From: Pycnococcus provasolii
Taxonomy: Eukaryota > Chlorophyta > Pseudoscourfieldiophyceae > Pseudoscourfieldiales > Pycnococcaceae
DNA length: 64,000 bases
Reading direction: 5' to 3'
NCBI GenBank assembly: GCA_938743325.2
Contig: OW568890.1
Coordinates: 124,001-188,000 of the forward strand
Both the position numbers and the translations under genes were made by a program. The notes beneath the pieces were generated by a model. The model was not told the origin of the DNA, did no database searches, and saw only the letters and a list, made by a program, of their open reading frames with translations. Shown here piece by piece: positions 36,992-45,909 of this stretch (within the stretch, counting starts at the first letter, position 1; the number at the start of each line of letters is the position of its first letter).

Positions 36992-38251
36992 CTACAAGGT
37001 GACGTGCATCAGGCGCTGCAAGCCCACCTCCCAACGTTTCAAGTCGTGCAGAAGAGTCTTCCACTCCTCATCGCCAAACACGCGAGGCGTGACATCCTCA
37101 AACGTGACTGTGGACTCAATCTGGTCCATCTTGGCAACCACCACGCCGTGGTGCACAGCCTCAAGCACCGTCGCCTCCAACACCATGTCGTCACTCGTGC
37201 CGAGCGTTGCCCGCAGGTCGGCGTACGAGACGACGCCGTTGCCGCCGTTTGCACGGCTCGCGGACGCCGCGGCGGCGAGCATGCACAACCTCGCCTTCGA
37301 GCGAAGCTTGCCCTCGTCAAGACCAAGCGCGGGAAGGGCAGCCTTGTGAGCGCTCAGCGCCGACGCAACCGCGTCGTTCGTTCCCGTCAGAAATGCCGTG
37401 AGCAGGCTTCCCGCAGCCTTTGATGCGGCATCGGGCGCGCTCGCAAGCGCCTTGACGGCGGAGAGGTTGAGCATATCGGACGCGAACGTGTGCGGAGCAG
37501 CCAAGAAAAGCGCGCACGCGCGCCGCGCCACCTCAACACCCGCCGCGGCGTTGCTCCCTGGTGCCTCGAACGTCTTCAAGTACGCTTCCATACGCTCGAG
37601 CACGGCTGTGCATGCTGCTCGCTCGGCGGCTGGTCCTCCTGTTTCTCCGGCGTACAGCGCCTCCGCGACGTCGACGCACGCTCGGTGCAGTTTTTGTGCC
37701 TCTGCGGTTGGCAGTGCCCACGCTTCGACCCAGCTGTCGACCCTTGCGAGCACGGGAGCGACCAAGGCGTCGACGTTCCGTTCGTGCGCCGTTTCCAAGA
37801 GGATCTGCAGGATGTTTGCGCGAGTCACGGGCGCCGCCGCGACGTGGTAGACCGCCGCGAGCGCCTTGACCCGTGCGGCTGATCGTTGCGCTTTCTCTTC
37901 TGGCTTTTCACTCGCCGAGCCTGCTGATTTCGCCGTGTTTGCGATCTCGAGAAGCAAATCGTGCAGCGCCGAGCCTTCGACGCCTGACTCTTCTGCCGTT
38001 GACGCGAGGATCGCGAACGCGGAGGACACCTGCCCGTTTGAGTACTGGCTGGACGCCAGGAGCGTACTGGCGGCGGGTAGGAGTGCGTGTATGCACCCTG
38101 GCGCGTCCCCGCGTTCCACGAGGCTGTTAACTTTGGCGGAGAGCGCGGCGTCGCCAATCAATGAGGCGAGCGAAATGACCGCAGGCGCGTCACCTAGGTT
38201 CAAAACCACGCTGGAGGAGCGGGACACAGGAAGCACAGCGGCGACGGACAT
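36992..38251 (-). CDS. EIF3M: Translation initiation factor eIF3 subunit M-like PCI protein
   Basis: This 419-residue protein is alpha-helical throughout and ends in a PCI domain (about 300-400): a helix-rich part, then GVVSYADLRATLGTSDDMVL and AVHHGVVVAKMDQIESTVTF, which match the winged-helix end of eIF3m, and a final helix (DDLKRWEVGLQRLMHVTL). eIF3m is a core subunit of eIF3, which holds the 40S subunit during initiation; PCI proteins in the proteasome lid and COP9 signalosome are related, but the order and size fit eIF3m best. A telomere-like cluster lies 92 bases upstream of the ATG, and two CCCGGG sites lie closer. Confidence 0.8.
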   Translation of the reverse strand: MSVAAVLPVSRSSSVVLNLGDAPAVISLASLIGDAALSAKVNSLVERGDAPGCIHALLPAASTLLASSQYSNGQVSSAFAILASTAEESGVEGSALHDLLLEIANTAKSAGSASEKPEEKAQRSAARVKALAAVYHVAAAPVTRANILQILLETAHERNVDALVAPVLARVDSWVEAWALPTAEAQKLHRACVDVAEALYAGETGGPAAERAACTAVLERMEAYLKTFEAPGSNAAAGVEVARRACALFLAAPHTFASDMLNLSAVKALASAPDAASKAAGSLLTAFLTGTNDAVASALSAHKAALPALGLDEGKLRSKARLCMLAAAASASRANGGNGVVSYADLRATLGTSDDMVLEATVLEAVHHGVVVAKMDQIESTVTFEDVTPRVFGDEEWKTLLHDLKRWEVGLQRLMHVTL

Positions 38252-38342
38252 CTTGGTGACGCAGTTTTGCCCCCTGGGACGAGGGCCCGGGGGAGGTGGC
38301 GGCGCACCAAGCCCTTGGCCGGGGCCCGGGGGGGGATGTCTG

Positions 38343-38430
38343 AAACCCTAACCAGGTCCCCAACGGTAACCCTAGATTTCCACGGCTGGAGGGGACTCGT
38401 GGAAACCCTAACCTTAGTAGTAGTCCTAAC
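38343..38430. promoter_or_regulatory. Telomere-like motifs upstream of the eIF3m gene
   Basis: AAACCCTAACC occurs twice, with two more partial copies (GTAACCCTAG and CCTAACAT), within 90-180 bases upstream of the minus-strand ATG at 38251. CCCGGG palindromes lie at 38286 and 38325. The rest of the 38252-38950 gap is AT-rich and A-run-rich (38780-38830) with no gene. Confidence 0.5.
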
Positions 38431-38950
38431 ATACACCTGTACAGTAAATCTTTTTAAAACCGGCCTGGTTCATTGGGTTGGTTCGTTTCACTGGTTGATA
38501 GGAGTTGATAGGAGTACTACTTAGGATCGGATTCCAGAAGGCACGCCTACCTACTGTATATGTAACTTAACGATAGTCCTAGTATGTGGATATGTCGATC
38601 CTCGATCAGGAGGGGAGACGACATTTTATTATTGTGACAAGCAAAGGAGACTGACTGGCCCACTTTTTAGTAGTACTTACGGTAACTTACTCGATTATGT
38701 ATAGGTCTGTAAGGTGTATGTTACTGTACTTATCATTTAAGTATAGCCCAAACGATGTTCACCTTCACTCGCCTCAAACCAACAACCTCTCTCAACCAAA
38801 AAAAAACAAACGAGAACCTAAGCAAAAAAAAAAGTGATTGCACCTCTCGCGTCAATCATGAAAATGATTCTTCATCCACACCCCGTCTTGACTTGATATG
38901 ATTCGCTTCCCGCGTCCCGTGCAGCAGCACGCACAATGTGACGTGCTTAC

Positions 38951-40231
38951 TTACATGATACGCTGGTGGTTGTCCGCCGCGAACTGAGACGCAACGAGCT
39001 CTCGCGCTCCGTGAGCGTGCAGATCATCGGACATGTCGTCCTTCTGCGCCTTCATGTCCTTGCACAGCTTGTCGAACGAGCTCGCGGAGACCATGTGGCA
39101 CTTGCGATCCACCTGCCACGTGATGGGCGTGTAGCGCGAGCAGATCTCGTTGCTGCGGCTCGTTCCCGTCGTCGATCCCGTGTACTTGGCGATGTCCTGG
39201 CCGTGCTCCGTGCCGGGGTGAACAATCATGCCCTCAATCAGGTTGTCGTAGTGGTACCTCTCGTCGTTGACGATCGTGAACACCTGCGCCTGAACGCCAA
39301 TCTTCTGGAACGTGTTCAGCGGGCTCAGGCTGATGATTCCGTCCTTGCAGAACACGCCGTCGTAGAACGGCGTCTGCATCTGCCAATCAGATCCGCACAT
39401 GCCCGCGGCGGAGTGCGGCCAGTGAATCTCGTACGTCTGTCCAACTTCCATGTCCTTGCAGTACTTCCACTCGTACGGCTTCGTGAACTTGGCGTCGTCC
39501 TTGTTGTAGAAGTGGCACTGGAAGCCCTGGCGAACCGACTCCGCGAGCATGCTGCGCATGCGGCGGCGGTGGGCAGGTCCCTTGCCACCCTCGTCGTACT
39601 GGCCAGTGCTGAGGTGCTCGGCGCCAAGGTGCCAGTGAACGTTGACAGGGCAGAGGCCAGCCTCCTTGTATGTGGTGGTGATCGGGCTGCGGCCCGTCGT
39701 GTCAATCTCACCCTTGTATCCGAGGGTCACGTTCGTTCCGGACTGCTCAAGCGCCTGCATTACACCGTCCTCCATGCACTTCACGTTGTTGAAGTATCCG
39801 TCACCCGGCGCGTTGGCGTCGTAGGGCTTCTTTTCGTGGCACGGGTTGGCATCGTCGCCAGGCTTCGTGGCTGGCGTCGAGGCCGCGGGCGTGCTTTTCG
39901 AGGGCGTGCTGGCCGCGGGCGTGCTGGCCGCGGAGGCGGTGGAGGCGGTGCCCGCACCTCCAGCTCCACCCACACCTCCGGTTCCTCCGACGCCTCCGTT
40001 GGAGTCGATGGTCACCGTGACGGGCGAGCCGGGCGTTTTGTTGTCGTTGACGACAACACCGACGACGACACCGAGCGTGACTGCGCAAATCACGAGCACG
40101 ACCACCATGAGGCCGAGCACGACGGTGAACATCGAGCGGTTAAGCGTGACAGTCTTCTCCTCGTCCTTGACGGTGAGAACCATCTCGCGCGTTTCAAGCG
40201 TCTTCAAGTCGTCGGAGTTCGCAGGCGCCAT
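38951..40231 (-). CDS. Membrane-anchored delta-class carbonic anhydrase
   Basis: Delta carbonic anhydrases interconvert CO2 and bicarbonate with zinc and occur in diatoms, haptophytes, dinoflagellates and prasinophyte greens. The 426-residue product has a short cytosolic N-terminus (1-34), one signal-anchor helix (35-61), a Gly/Ala/Thr-rich stalk (62-128) and the catalytic domain. The family hallmark CPVNVHWHLGAEH (194-206) carries the histidine zinc ligands, and EIHWPHS (268-274) a further one; many cysteines suggest disulfides and a non-cytosolic domain. Predicted type II topology puts the enzyme outside the cell or in a lumen, where it could feed CO2 uptake in a carbon-concentrating mechanism. 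An opposite-strand open frame of similar length is a shadow. Confidence 0.85.
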   Translation of the reverse strand: MAPANSDDLKTLETREMVLTVKDEEKTVTLNRSMFTVVLGLMVVVLVICAVTLGVVVGVVVNDNKTPGSPVTVTIDSNGGVGGTGGVGGAGGAGTASTASAASTPAASTPSKSTPAASTPATKPGDDANPCHEKKPYDANAPGDGYFNNVKCMEDGVMQALEQSGTNVTLGYKGEIDTTGRSPITTTYKEAGLCPVNVHWHLGAEHLSTGQYDEGGKGPAHRRRMRSMLAESVRQGFQCHFYNKDDAKFTKPYEWKYCKDMEVGQTYEIHWPHSAAGMCGSDWQMQTPFYDGVFCKDGIISLSPLNTFQKIGVQAQVFTIVNDERYHYDNLIEGMIVHPGTEHGQDIAKYTGSTTGTSRSNEICSRYTPITWQVDRKCHMVSASSFDKLCKDMKAQKDDMSDDLHAHGARELVASQFAADNHQRIM

Positions 40232-41558
40232 ACTGACTTAACCTTGACTTAACCAAGCTAGCAATAAAATGATTATTCCCAAGGATAACACAATAAGGGA
40301 GGGGGGGGAGCAAGGGACTTAAGGGGAGGGGGTAGCAACTTAAGGGGAGCCTCCGGGAGGGGGGAGCGGGTTGAAGGCAAGAACAACCACCGGGTGGCTG
40401 AGAGATATCGGAGGGAGAGTTCCAGATAGACTATCCGAATAGGACAGGTATGTATATCTACCTGTACCTCAACTGGGACCCCTCTACGTCATTCCTTCAG
40501 GGGAGGGAGCTTCAATACTGGCCGCGGAACTAATGTGGATAGAATGCAAAGAAGATATAAGGCCTTATGTCTTCACATAAGGCCTTCTGACACATAAGAC
40601 CTTACCCCCCGGGGTACTGTAGGTATCTGCAAAATCTACGTTGGTATCTGCAAATTAGCTTGGCACTCGATCTGTCGACAGCATTTTTGGATATTCGGGC
40701 AAGGAGGGCCGTACATTTCCTCTACGTCTACATATCGCACATATCGGTGAGTCTCATCGGGCTGTCAAGAGGCTGTCAAGAAGGCTCCTTCCGTCTGAAG
40801 TCCGTCTTCCGATGATGGGCCATCGCATGGATCATTGGGGTCGCTTTCGACAATCCGACAACACCTGAAAGGCTGATACCTATTCGACAGGTCACCTCTT
40901 CTTCTACATACAGTACTTCCTACAGGACCTCCTCGATGCAAGAGTCTGCCTACCATGCTCTATCTACGATAGAGCATCGTTCCCGCAACCCGGAGATTTC
41001 TGTACCCTACTTCCAAGCTTCTTTCCTTCGCGACTTGCACGCAAAATAAAGTTAATAGTACTACCTTCTTGGACTTGAGTGTGCCGTCACAGCGAATTCC
41101 AAGCGACCAGGTTCCGAGAAGGAGACCACAGACCAGGTCCTCCATGCAGGCTTCAAAAAAGAAGTGCGTCCGAGAACCTACCTATGGGCAAACCAACCCA
41201 ACCCAGCCGAAAGAAAGCCAAACAGAACAGAATCCTGGTGCAAACAAAAAACAGTAGAGGAAAAGACCATCCGCCGGCGAGCAGAACCGCCGAGGTAAAA
41301 AACTAGAAAAACTAGGGTTAGGGTTTGAAAACTAAAAACTAGGGTTAGGGTTAGCGAGCGGAGGTCGGGATCCACTCCCCCACTGCTTTAGTGCTTTGTC
41401 TTTGTTCTGCCACCTGTCCTGACAAAACCTTCGTTGAAGACACCTCCCCCGGGGGCGCCATTTCCCGCACTTTTCCAACCGGTGGAATTCCGCCGGCGCA
41501 TATTGGCTCGCTGGCTGGCTTGCTTGAAGTTTCCTCTTGATTTTGGTACTTGGCGGCC
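40232..41558. other. Long intergenic region with palindromic repeats and telomere-like end
   Basis: The gap of 1.3 kb holds a G-rich purine tract at 40290-40380, a CATAAGGCCTT repeat region at 40555-40605 (ATAAGGCCTTAT is palindromic and is followed by a direct copy), short direct repeats GGCTGTCAAGA at 40760-40780, a telomere-like cluster at 41313-41353 and a CCCCCGGGGG palindrome at 41446-41455. I see no convincing gene; small frames here have no codon-like composition. The right end is the promoter of the EH-domain gene. Confidence 0.5.
41313..41353. promoter_or_regulatory. TTAGGG/TTTAGGG-like cluster upstream of the EH-domain gene
   Basis: Four TAGGGTT units grouped in two pairs separated by an A-rich spacer lie 206 bases before the ATG at 41559. 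This cluster is in the same orientation as the gene, with GGGTT reading on the coding strand. Confidence 0.55.
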
Positions 41559-44500
41559 ATGGTTGAGCCTCCTTCAGGTTCAGGTTCAGGTTCAGGTTCA
41601 GGGGAAGTCTTAGCGGCGTGGTCGTGGACGCCCGCCTTTCTCGAAGCCGCGCTATCAGCACCTCAAGACGCACGTGGTGACGCGATCCACGCGCTATTCC
41701 AAGCGCTCTGCGACCCGCAAACGTCCGTTGTCAACGGACAGGCTGCCGTGCCGTTCCTACGCAAGTCGGGCCTGCCTGACAAAACGCTCTCGTCCATATG
41801 GAAAAAGGCGACGGCAGCCACGGGCAACCTGAGGACGCCGGACGAACTCAAGTACACGCTTCAGCTCGTGCACGCAGAAATCGTTAGCACCACGTCGCCA
41901 GCAACCTCGGTGGCAAGCTCGCCGGCGAAAACACCGACGATGCCAAACAGCGCCGCTGCGACTTTGTCGTTCGTAGAAGCAGACGCACCGGAGATTCACA
42001 ACTCAGAAAGCGCGCTCGTGAGTGCCACGGACAAGCAGCGCCTGAAGTACGAGGCCCACTTCAGGTCACTTGCCCAGGGTGAGGAGCAGGTGAGCGAGGA
42101 GGCGGCGCGCGTGTTCTATGCCAGGGCGGAAGTCCCCGAGCCGTGGCTGGACGAAATTTGGAACTTCGTCTCCGGAGGTAAACCAACCGTTGGGGTGCAA
42201 GACTTCTCCGCAGGCCTGCACCTCGTGTACTCGGCGCTGAAGGTGAAGATGGCAAACCCGGAGAAAGCAGAGGCGGCTCTGAAAAAGGCGCAGGAGCAGC
42301 AGCAGCAGCAGCAGCAGCGCCAAGCACAGCAGCAGCCGCCACCTCAGACGCAGCAGGCTGCGCTGCATGCATCCGTCGCGTCCGCAGAGACGCAGGCGGA
42401 GGTGGCCAAGGCGGAACTCGCGTCGGCAAAGGCATCGGCAGCCGAAGCGCAGGCGGCCGCCTCGGCACTCGCCTCAAAGCGCGACGAGGCACTCAAGGCG
42501 GCTGCTGCGGCGCGAGAGGAGCTGCAAGCCGAGGAGGCGAAGCGTGCCTCGGCGGTGAAGGCAAAAGAAGAGGCGGAGAAGGCGGTGGCACAGGCAAAGG
42601 CGCAGGCAGAGGAGGCGAGCACGGCGCTGGAGGCGATGCGATCGGAGATTGCAGAGGCGAAAAACATTCTTTCCACAGCTGAGTCGGCATCAGCAGCTGC
42701 GCGGAAAGAGGCGGAGGAACTAGAGGCGCAGCGTGTTGGCGCCGCCGCCGAACTTGACGAGCTGAAGGCTCACGTGGCTGATGCGCAGGAGGCTGCTGCA
42801 GCATCGAATGCCGCGAAGGAGACGGCGAGCGCGGCGCTGGCGGGGCTTCAAGAACAGGCGGAGCAGGCGCACGGCGACCTTGCAATTGCAGAGAAGTCTC
42901 GCTCCGAAGCTGCGAGCGCGGGGGAGGAGATGGTCGCAAAGGTGAAGGCTCTCGAGGCGGAGGTTGCCGAGTTGCGATGTGCCGTTGGCGACGCAACCTC
43001 GGCGTCAGCCACTGATTCAGAACTCGAGGTGCGCATCGCAAAACTGCAGTCTGAGAAAGATGAGCTTCACAGGCTGCAGGAAAGTGTGAAGGAGAACACC
43101 GCCGCTCGCACAGAGCTCGTTGAGGCGGCGGCGGCCCAGGAAGCGGCTGCTGACTCCGCTGCCGCCGCGGCGGCAGCGGCGATGACCGCCCTTGCAGAGG
43201 CTCGTGAGCGCCGAGACGCGGCGGCGTCAGCGCGTGCCGACGCGGAGCGACGGCGCGACGAAGCAAATGCGTCAATTGCCACCCTCGATAACGAGGTGTC
43301 TAAGGACGAGGCTGCTGCGGCGGAGGCGATGAAGGAGGCTTCTGATGTGCAGTCGCCCTTCGCTTCCAATGTGGACCCTTTCTCGCCAATGGCAGCCACG
43401 GAAATCGCGCCAACGACGGCAGCTGCTGTGATGGGCGAAAGCCCGTTCGGCTCGGCATTCAGCCCAAGCGGATCAGACATGCCAGGCGACTTTGCTGGAT
43501 TCGGATCAGCCGCCGCGGCACTGCCCGAAGCCAAGAGTCCGGAGGACCTGGACGCGTTTGGGTTCGGTGCCACCACCAAGCCGCAATCTGCTGATGCTGC
43601 TGCGGTTGAAGCAGACGAGGACACTGAAGATCCATTTGCAGCGCCATCTGCTGACAAAGACATGAAGATTGACACACCTGTCTCCGCATTTCCTGACGCC
43701 GGCTTCACCTCGTTCGACAATCCGATGGCGTCAACGACGGATGACAATGACGCCGGCTTCACCACTTTCGACAATCCGATGGCGTCAACAACCATGGATG
43801 ATGGCAAAACGGACGGATTCGCTGGTGCTGGCTTCACAGCATTTGACAATCCCATGGCAGCTACGGATGGATTCGATGTCAACCCCTTCGGTTCTGAAAG
43901 TGAGCCAACGAAAGTGCCCGCTGAGCAGGCTGCAGCGGGTGATCTTGACGCGAATCCATTTGATACGGCGGTCGACGGCGGGATGAGTGGCTTTGGCGCA
44001 CCCGCTATGCCACCATTCGAGGCGGTGGATGCTAATCACGATGGCGTGATCACCCGCGACGAGTACGAGGCGGCTGCATCGGCATCGGCGTCAGCAGGAG
44101 CACCGCCGATGGGCTTCACGTCTTTTGAAAATCCAATGGCAGACGCGGAGGCGATGTCATCGGTACAACCGCCGATACCACAACGAAGGCCACCTTCCGC
44201 ACCACCGACGCTACCTCCCGGTATGAAAGCAATGGGCGCCTCCGACAAGGGAAAGGTGAACGAGGCATTTGCTCGCATAGCGGTTGACGACCGAATTCCG
44301 GTGGACGCCGCGCGAAAGCTGTTCGATCGCACCACGCTCGACACGGGTGTTTTTTCACACATCTGGGCGCTCACGGGTGCTGGTGCCAAAACAAGCCTGA
44401 GCCTACTTCAGTTCACAGTTTACATGTATTTGCTGAAGGTGTCGGTGAAGAGGAATTCCGACCTTCCTGCAGACATTGCCCCAGAAAGCATCGCAATGAT

Positions 44501-45500
44501 CCTTGGAGTTTCCGTTGAAGACTGGGCGGATGCCGTTGGCGTGACTGCGTTCCCGGCGTCGGTCGAGGGCGACATCGCCTCGGCATCCACCAAGGCACCG
44601 ATGCGTGCGCCACCTGCTCCACCTCCGCCTGTCTCGGAGGCTGCATTCGATCCATCCCCCCCGGCATCATTTGGCGATCCCGCATCAGCTGGCGGCTTTC
44701 AAGCATCCTTCGATGGCGGCGATGTGGGCGGCTTTGGCGCGTTTGGTGAAAACCCATTCCCCTCGGTGGATGAGCACTCCGCCGCCGCCGCCGCTCCTGT
44801 CACCTTCACCAATTCTGCTGCACCAGAGTATCCTCCGCCGAGCTTCGAGCCTGCATTTGGAGAACCCGCGGCGGCAGCCTCATTCGATCCTTCGTTCGAC
44901 GACTTTCAGCAGCCACCATTGCAGCAGCCTGCGCCGCCGATGTACGCTGAGGCAGCTGCTGCTACTGCTGCACCACCACCACCACCACCAGGAGGAGCAG
45001 CAGCATCAGGAGCGCCGGAACCTGGAAGTGAGCGCGTTGTACTTAAACTTGACAAGATCAAGGTTGGCAAGATTGCAAGCAAGATGCAGCGCACGGTGTG
45101 TACCGTGAGTGTTCGCGATTTGCGCACCGGCGAACCGCTTCCCGGCGAGCAGCCGCAGACGCCCATGGCACTGAGCGGCGTGGAGGGCTACGTGGTGTTC
45201 ACGGCGGACGTTAAGCTGTCAACGCCCTTGAGCGAGCTTCCAATGGACGCCTATGTATGCTTCGAGCTCAAGCACTGGAAGGAGTGGAAGAAGAAGATGT
45301 CGTTAAAGGCGTGGTCGTTCCTTCCCGTATCAAAACTGTTGGAGAGCCTCATGAGCCCTCGCAGCAGTCCGATGGATGCCGTTGACCTTCCCCTGCCTCT
45401 GCTTCGCAAGCCGAGCGTGTACGACAGCGCGGGTCTTTCGAAGGCGAAGCCGTTTAACCGGCTCGCTTTGGACGTGCACATGAAGGTTGCGATCGCCTAA
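41559..45500 (+). CDS. EPS15/Ede1-like EH-domain endocytic scaffold with a C-terminal C2 domain
   Basis: The 1313-residue product starts at the ATG at 41559 (a TTG upstream is in frame). It has two EH-like domains at the N-terminus (about 15-105 and 150-230; FLRKSGLPDKTLSSIWKKA, FYARAEVPEPWLDEIWNF), a long Ala/Glu coiled coil (about 237-588), a disordered middle with repeated GF-T-FDNPMA and DPF/NPF peptides (adaptor- and EH-binding motifs), a canonical EF-hand loop DANHDGVITRDE (near 823), a third EH domain (about 890-985), and a C-terminal C2-like domain (about 1160-1260; MALSGVEGYVVFTADVKL, YVCFELKHWKEWKKK). EPS15/Ede1-type proteins start clathrin-coated pits. The terminal C2 is not usual for EPS15 and looks AIDA-like, which suggests an added membrane-binding module. 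Confidence 0.8.
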   Translation: MVEPPSGSGSGSGSGEVLAAWSWTPAFLEAALSAPQDARGDAIHALFQALCDPQTSVVNGQAAVPFLRKSGLPDKTLSSIWKKATAATGNLRTPDELKYTLQLVHAEIVSTTSPATSVASSPAKTPTMPNSAAATLSFVEADAPEIHNSESALVSATDKQRLKYEAHFRSLAQGEEQVSEEAARVFYARAEVPEPWLDEIWNFVSGGKPTVGVQDFSAGLHLVYSALKVKMANPEKAEAALKKAQEQQQQQQQRQAQQQPPPQTQQAALHASVASAETQAEVAKAELASAKASAAEAQAAASALASKRDEALKAAAAAREELQAEEAKRASAVKAKEEAEKAVAQAKAQAEEASTALEAMRSEIAEAKNILSTAESASAAARKEAEELEAQRVGAAAELDELKAHVADAQEAAAASNAAKETASAALAGLQEQAEQAHGDLAIAEKSRSEAASAGEEMVAKVKALEAEVAELRCAVGDATSASATDSELEVRIAKLQSEKDELHRLQESVKENTAARTELVEAAAAQEAAADSAAAAAAAAMTALAEARERRDAAASARADAERRRDEANASIATLDNEVSKDEAAAAEAMKEASDVQSPFASNVDPFSPMAATEIAPTTAAAVMGESPFGSAFSPSGSDMPGDFAGFGSAAAALPEAKSPEDLDAFGFGATTKPQSADAAAVEADEDTEDPFAAPSADKDMKIDTPVSAFPDAGFTSFDNPMASTTDDNDAGFTTFDNPMASTTMDDGKTDGFAGAGFTAFDNPMAATDGFDVNPFGSESEPTKVPAEQAAAGDLDANPFDTAVDGGMSGFGAPAMPPFEAVDANHDGVITRDEYEAAASASASAGAPPMGFTSFENPMADAEAMSSVQPPIPQRRPPSAPPTLPPGMKAMGASDKGKVNEAFARIAVDDRIPVDAARKLFDRTTLDTGVFSHIWALTGAGAKTSLSLLQFTVYMYLLKVSVKRNSDLPADIAPESIAMILGVSVEDWADAVGVTAFPASVEGDIASASTKAPMRAPPAPPPPVSEAAFDPSPPASFGDPASAGGFQASFDGGDVGGFGAFGENPFPSVDEHSAAAAAPVTFTNSAAPEYPPPSFEPAFGEPAAAASFDPSFDDFQQPPLQQPAPPMYAEAAAATAAPPPPPPGGAAASGAPEPGSERVVLKLDKIKVGKIASKMQRTVCTVSVRDLRTGEPLPGEQPQTPMALSGVEGYVVFTADVKLSTPLSELPMDAYVCFELKHWKEWKKKMSLKAWSFLPVSKLLESLMSPRSSPMDAVDLPLPLLRKPSVYDSAGLSKAKPFNRLALDVHMKVAIA

Positions 45501-45732
45501 AGATAACTAACCTTAAGTCTGAGATCCCTCATTCAGTAATGAAGTTGCACATTAGTTTGTCCAACGGTCGTCCATTCACAACATTCACTTTCACCATTCA
45601 GCCCATTCACCGGCTACTGTATGGGTATATAATAGACTAAGTTAGTGTGTTGGTTGGATACGTACACGTCACACGTGTCCGGCCGTTACCCCAAAACAAG
45701 GGTACGCCTCTCCCCCGGTTCCTCGGTTCCTC

Positions 45733-45780
45733 CCCCTAACCCTAGGTCCTCCCCCTCCCCCTAACCCTAAACCCTAACCC
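45733..45780. promoter_or_regulatory. CCCTAA/CCCTAAA cluster upstream of the gene at 45910
   Basis: CCCTAACCCTAGG, then CCCTAACCCTAAACCCTAACCC, form a dense cluster 130 bases before the ATG at 45910. The rest of the 45501-45909 gap is unremarkable apart from a CCGCCGCC-type run inside the leader at 45850-45885. Confidence 0.6.
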
Positions 45781-45909
45781 GTGTCCCCCCTCCTCCTTGC
45801 CCACCTTTCCCACCGCGGATTCTCGTTCTCGTCCGTCCGTGGCGGCTTCGGCAGCGGCGGCGGCGGCGGCGGCGGCGGCACACTTTCAACTTTCAAGTTT
45901 AAAGTTATC

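Noticed and set aside
38966-40252. 428-codon open frame opposite the carbonic anhydrase gene
   Set aside because: It exactly mirrors the coding strand, starts at no ATG supported by motif, and has Arg/Val-rich composition expected from GC-rich third positions on the other strand.
43067-43882. Minus-strand frame opposite the EH-domain gene
   Set aside because: Shadow of the disordered repeat region; no start context and Ser/Ala composition only.
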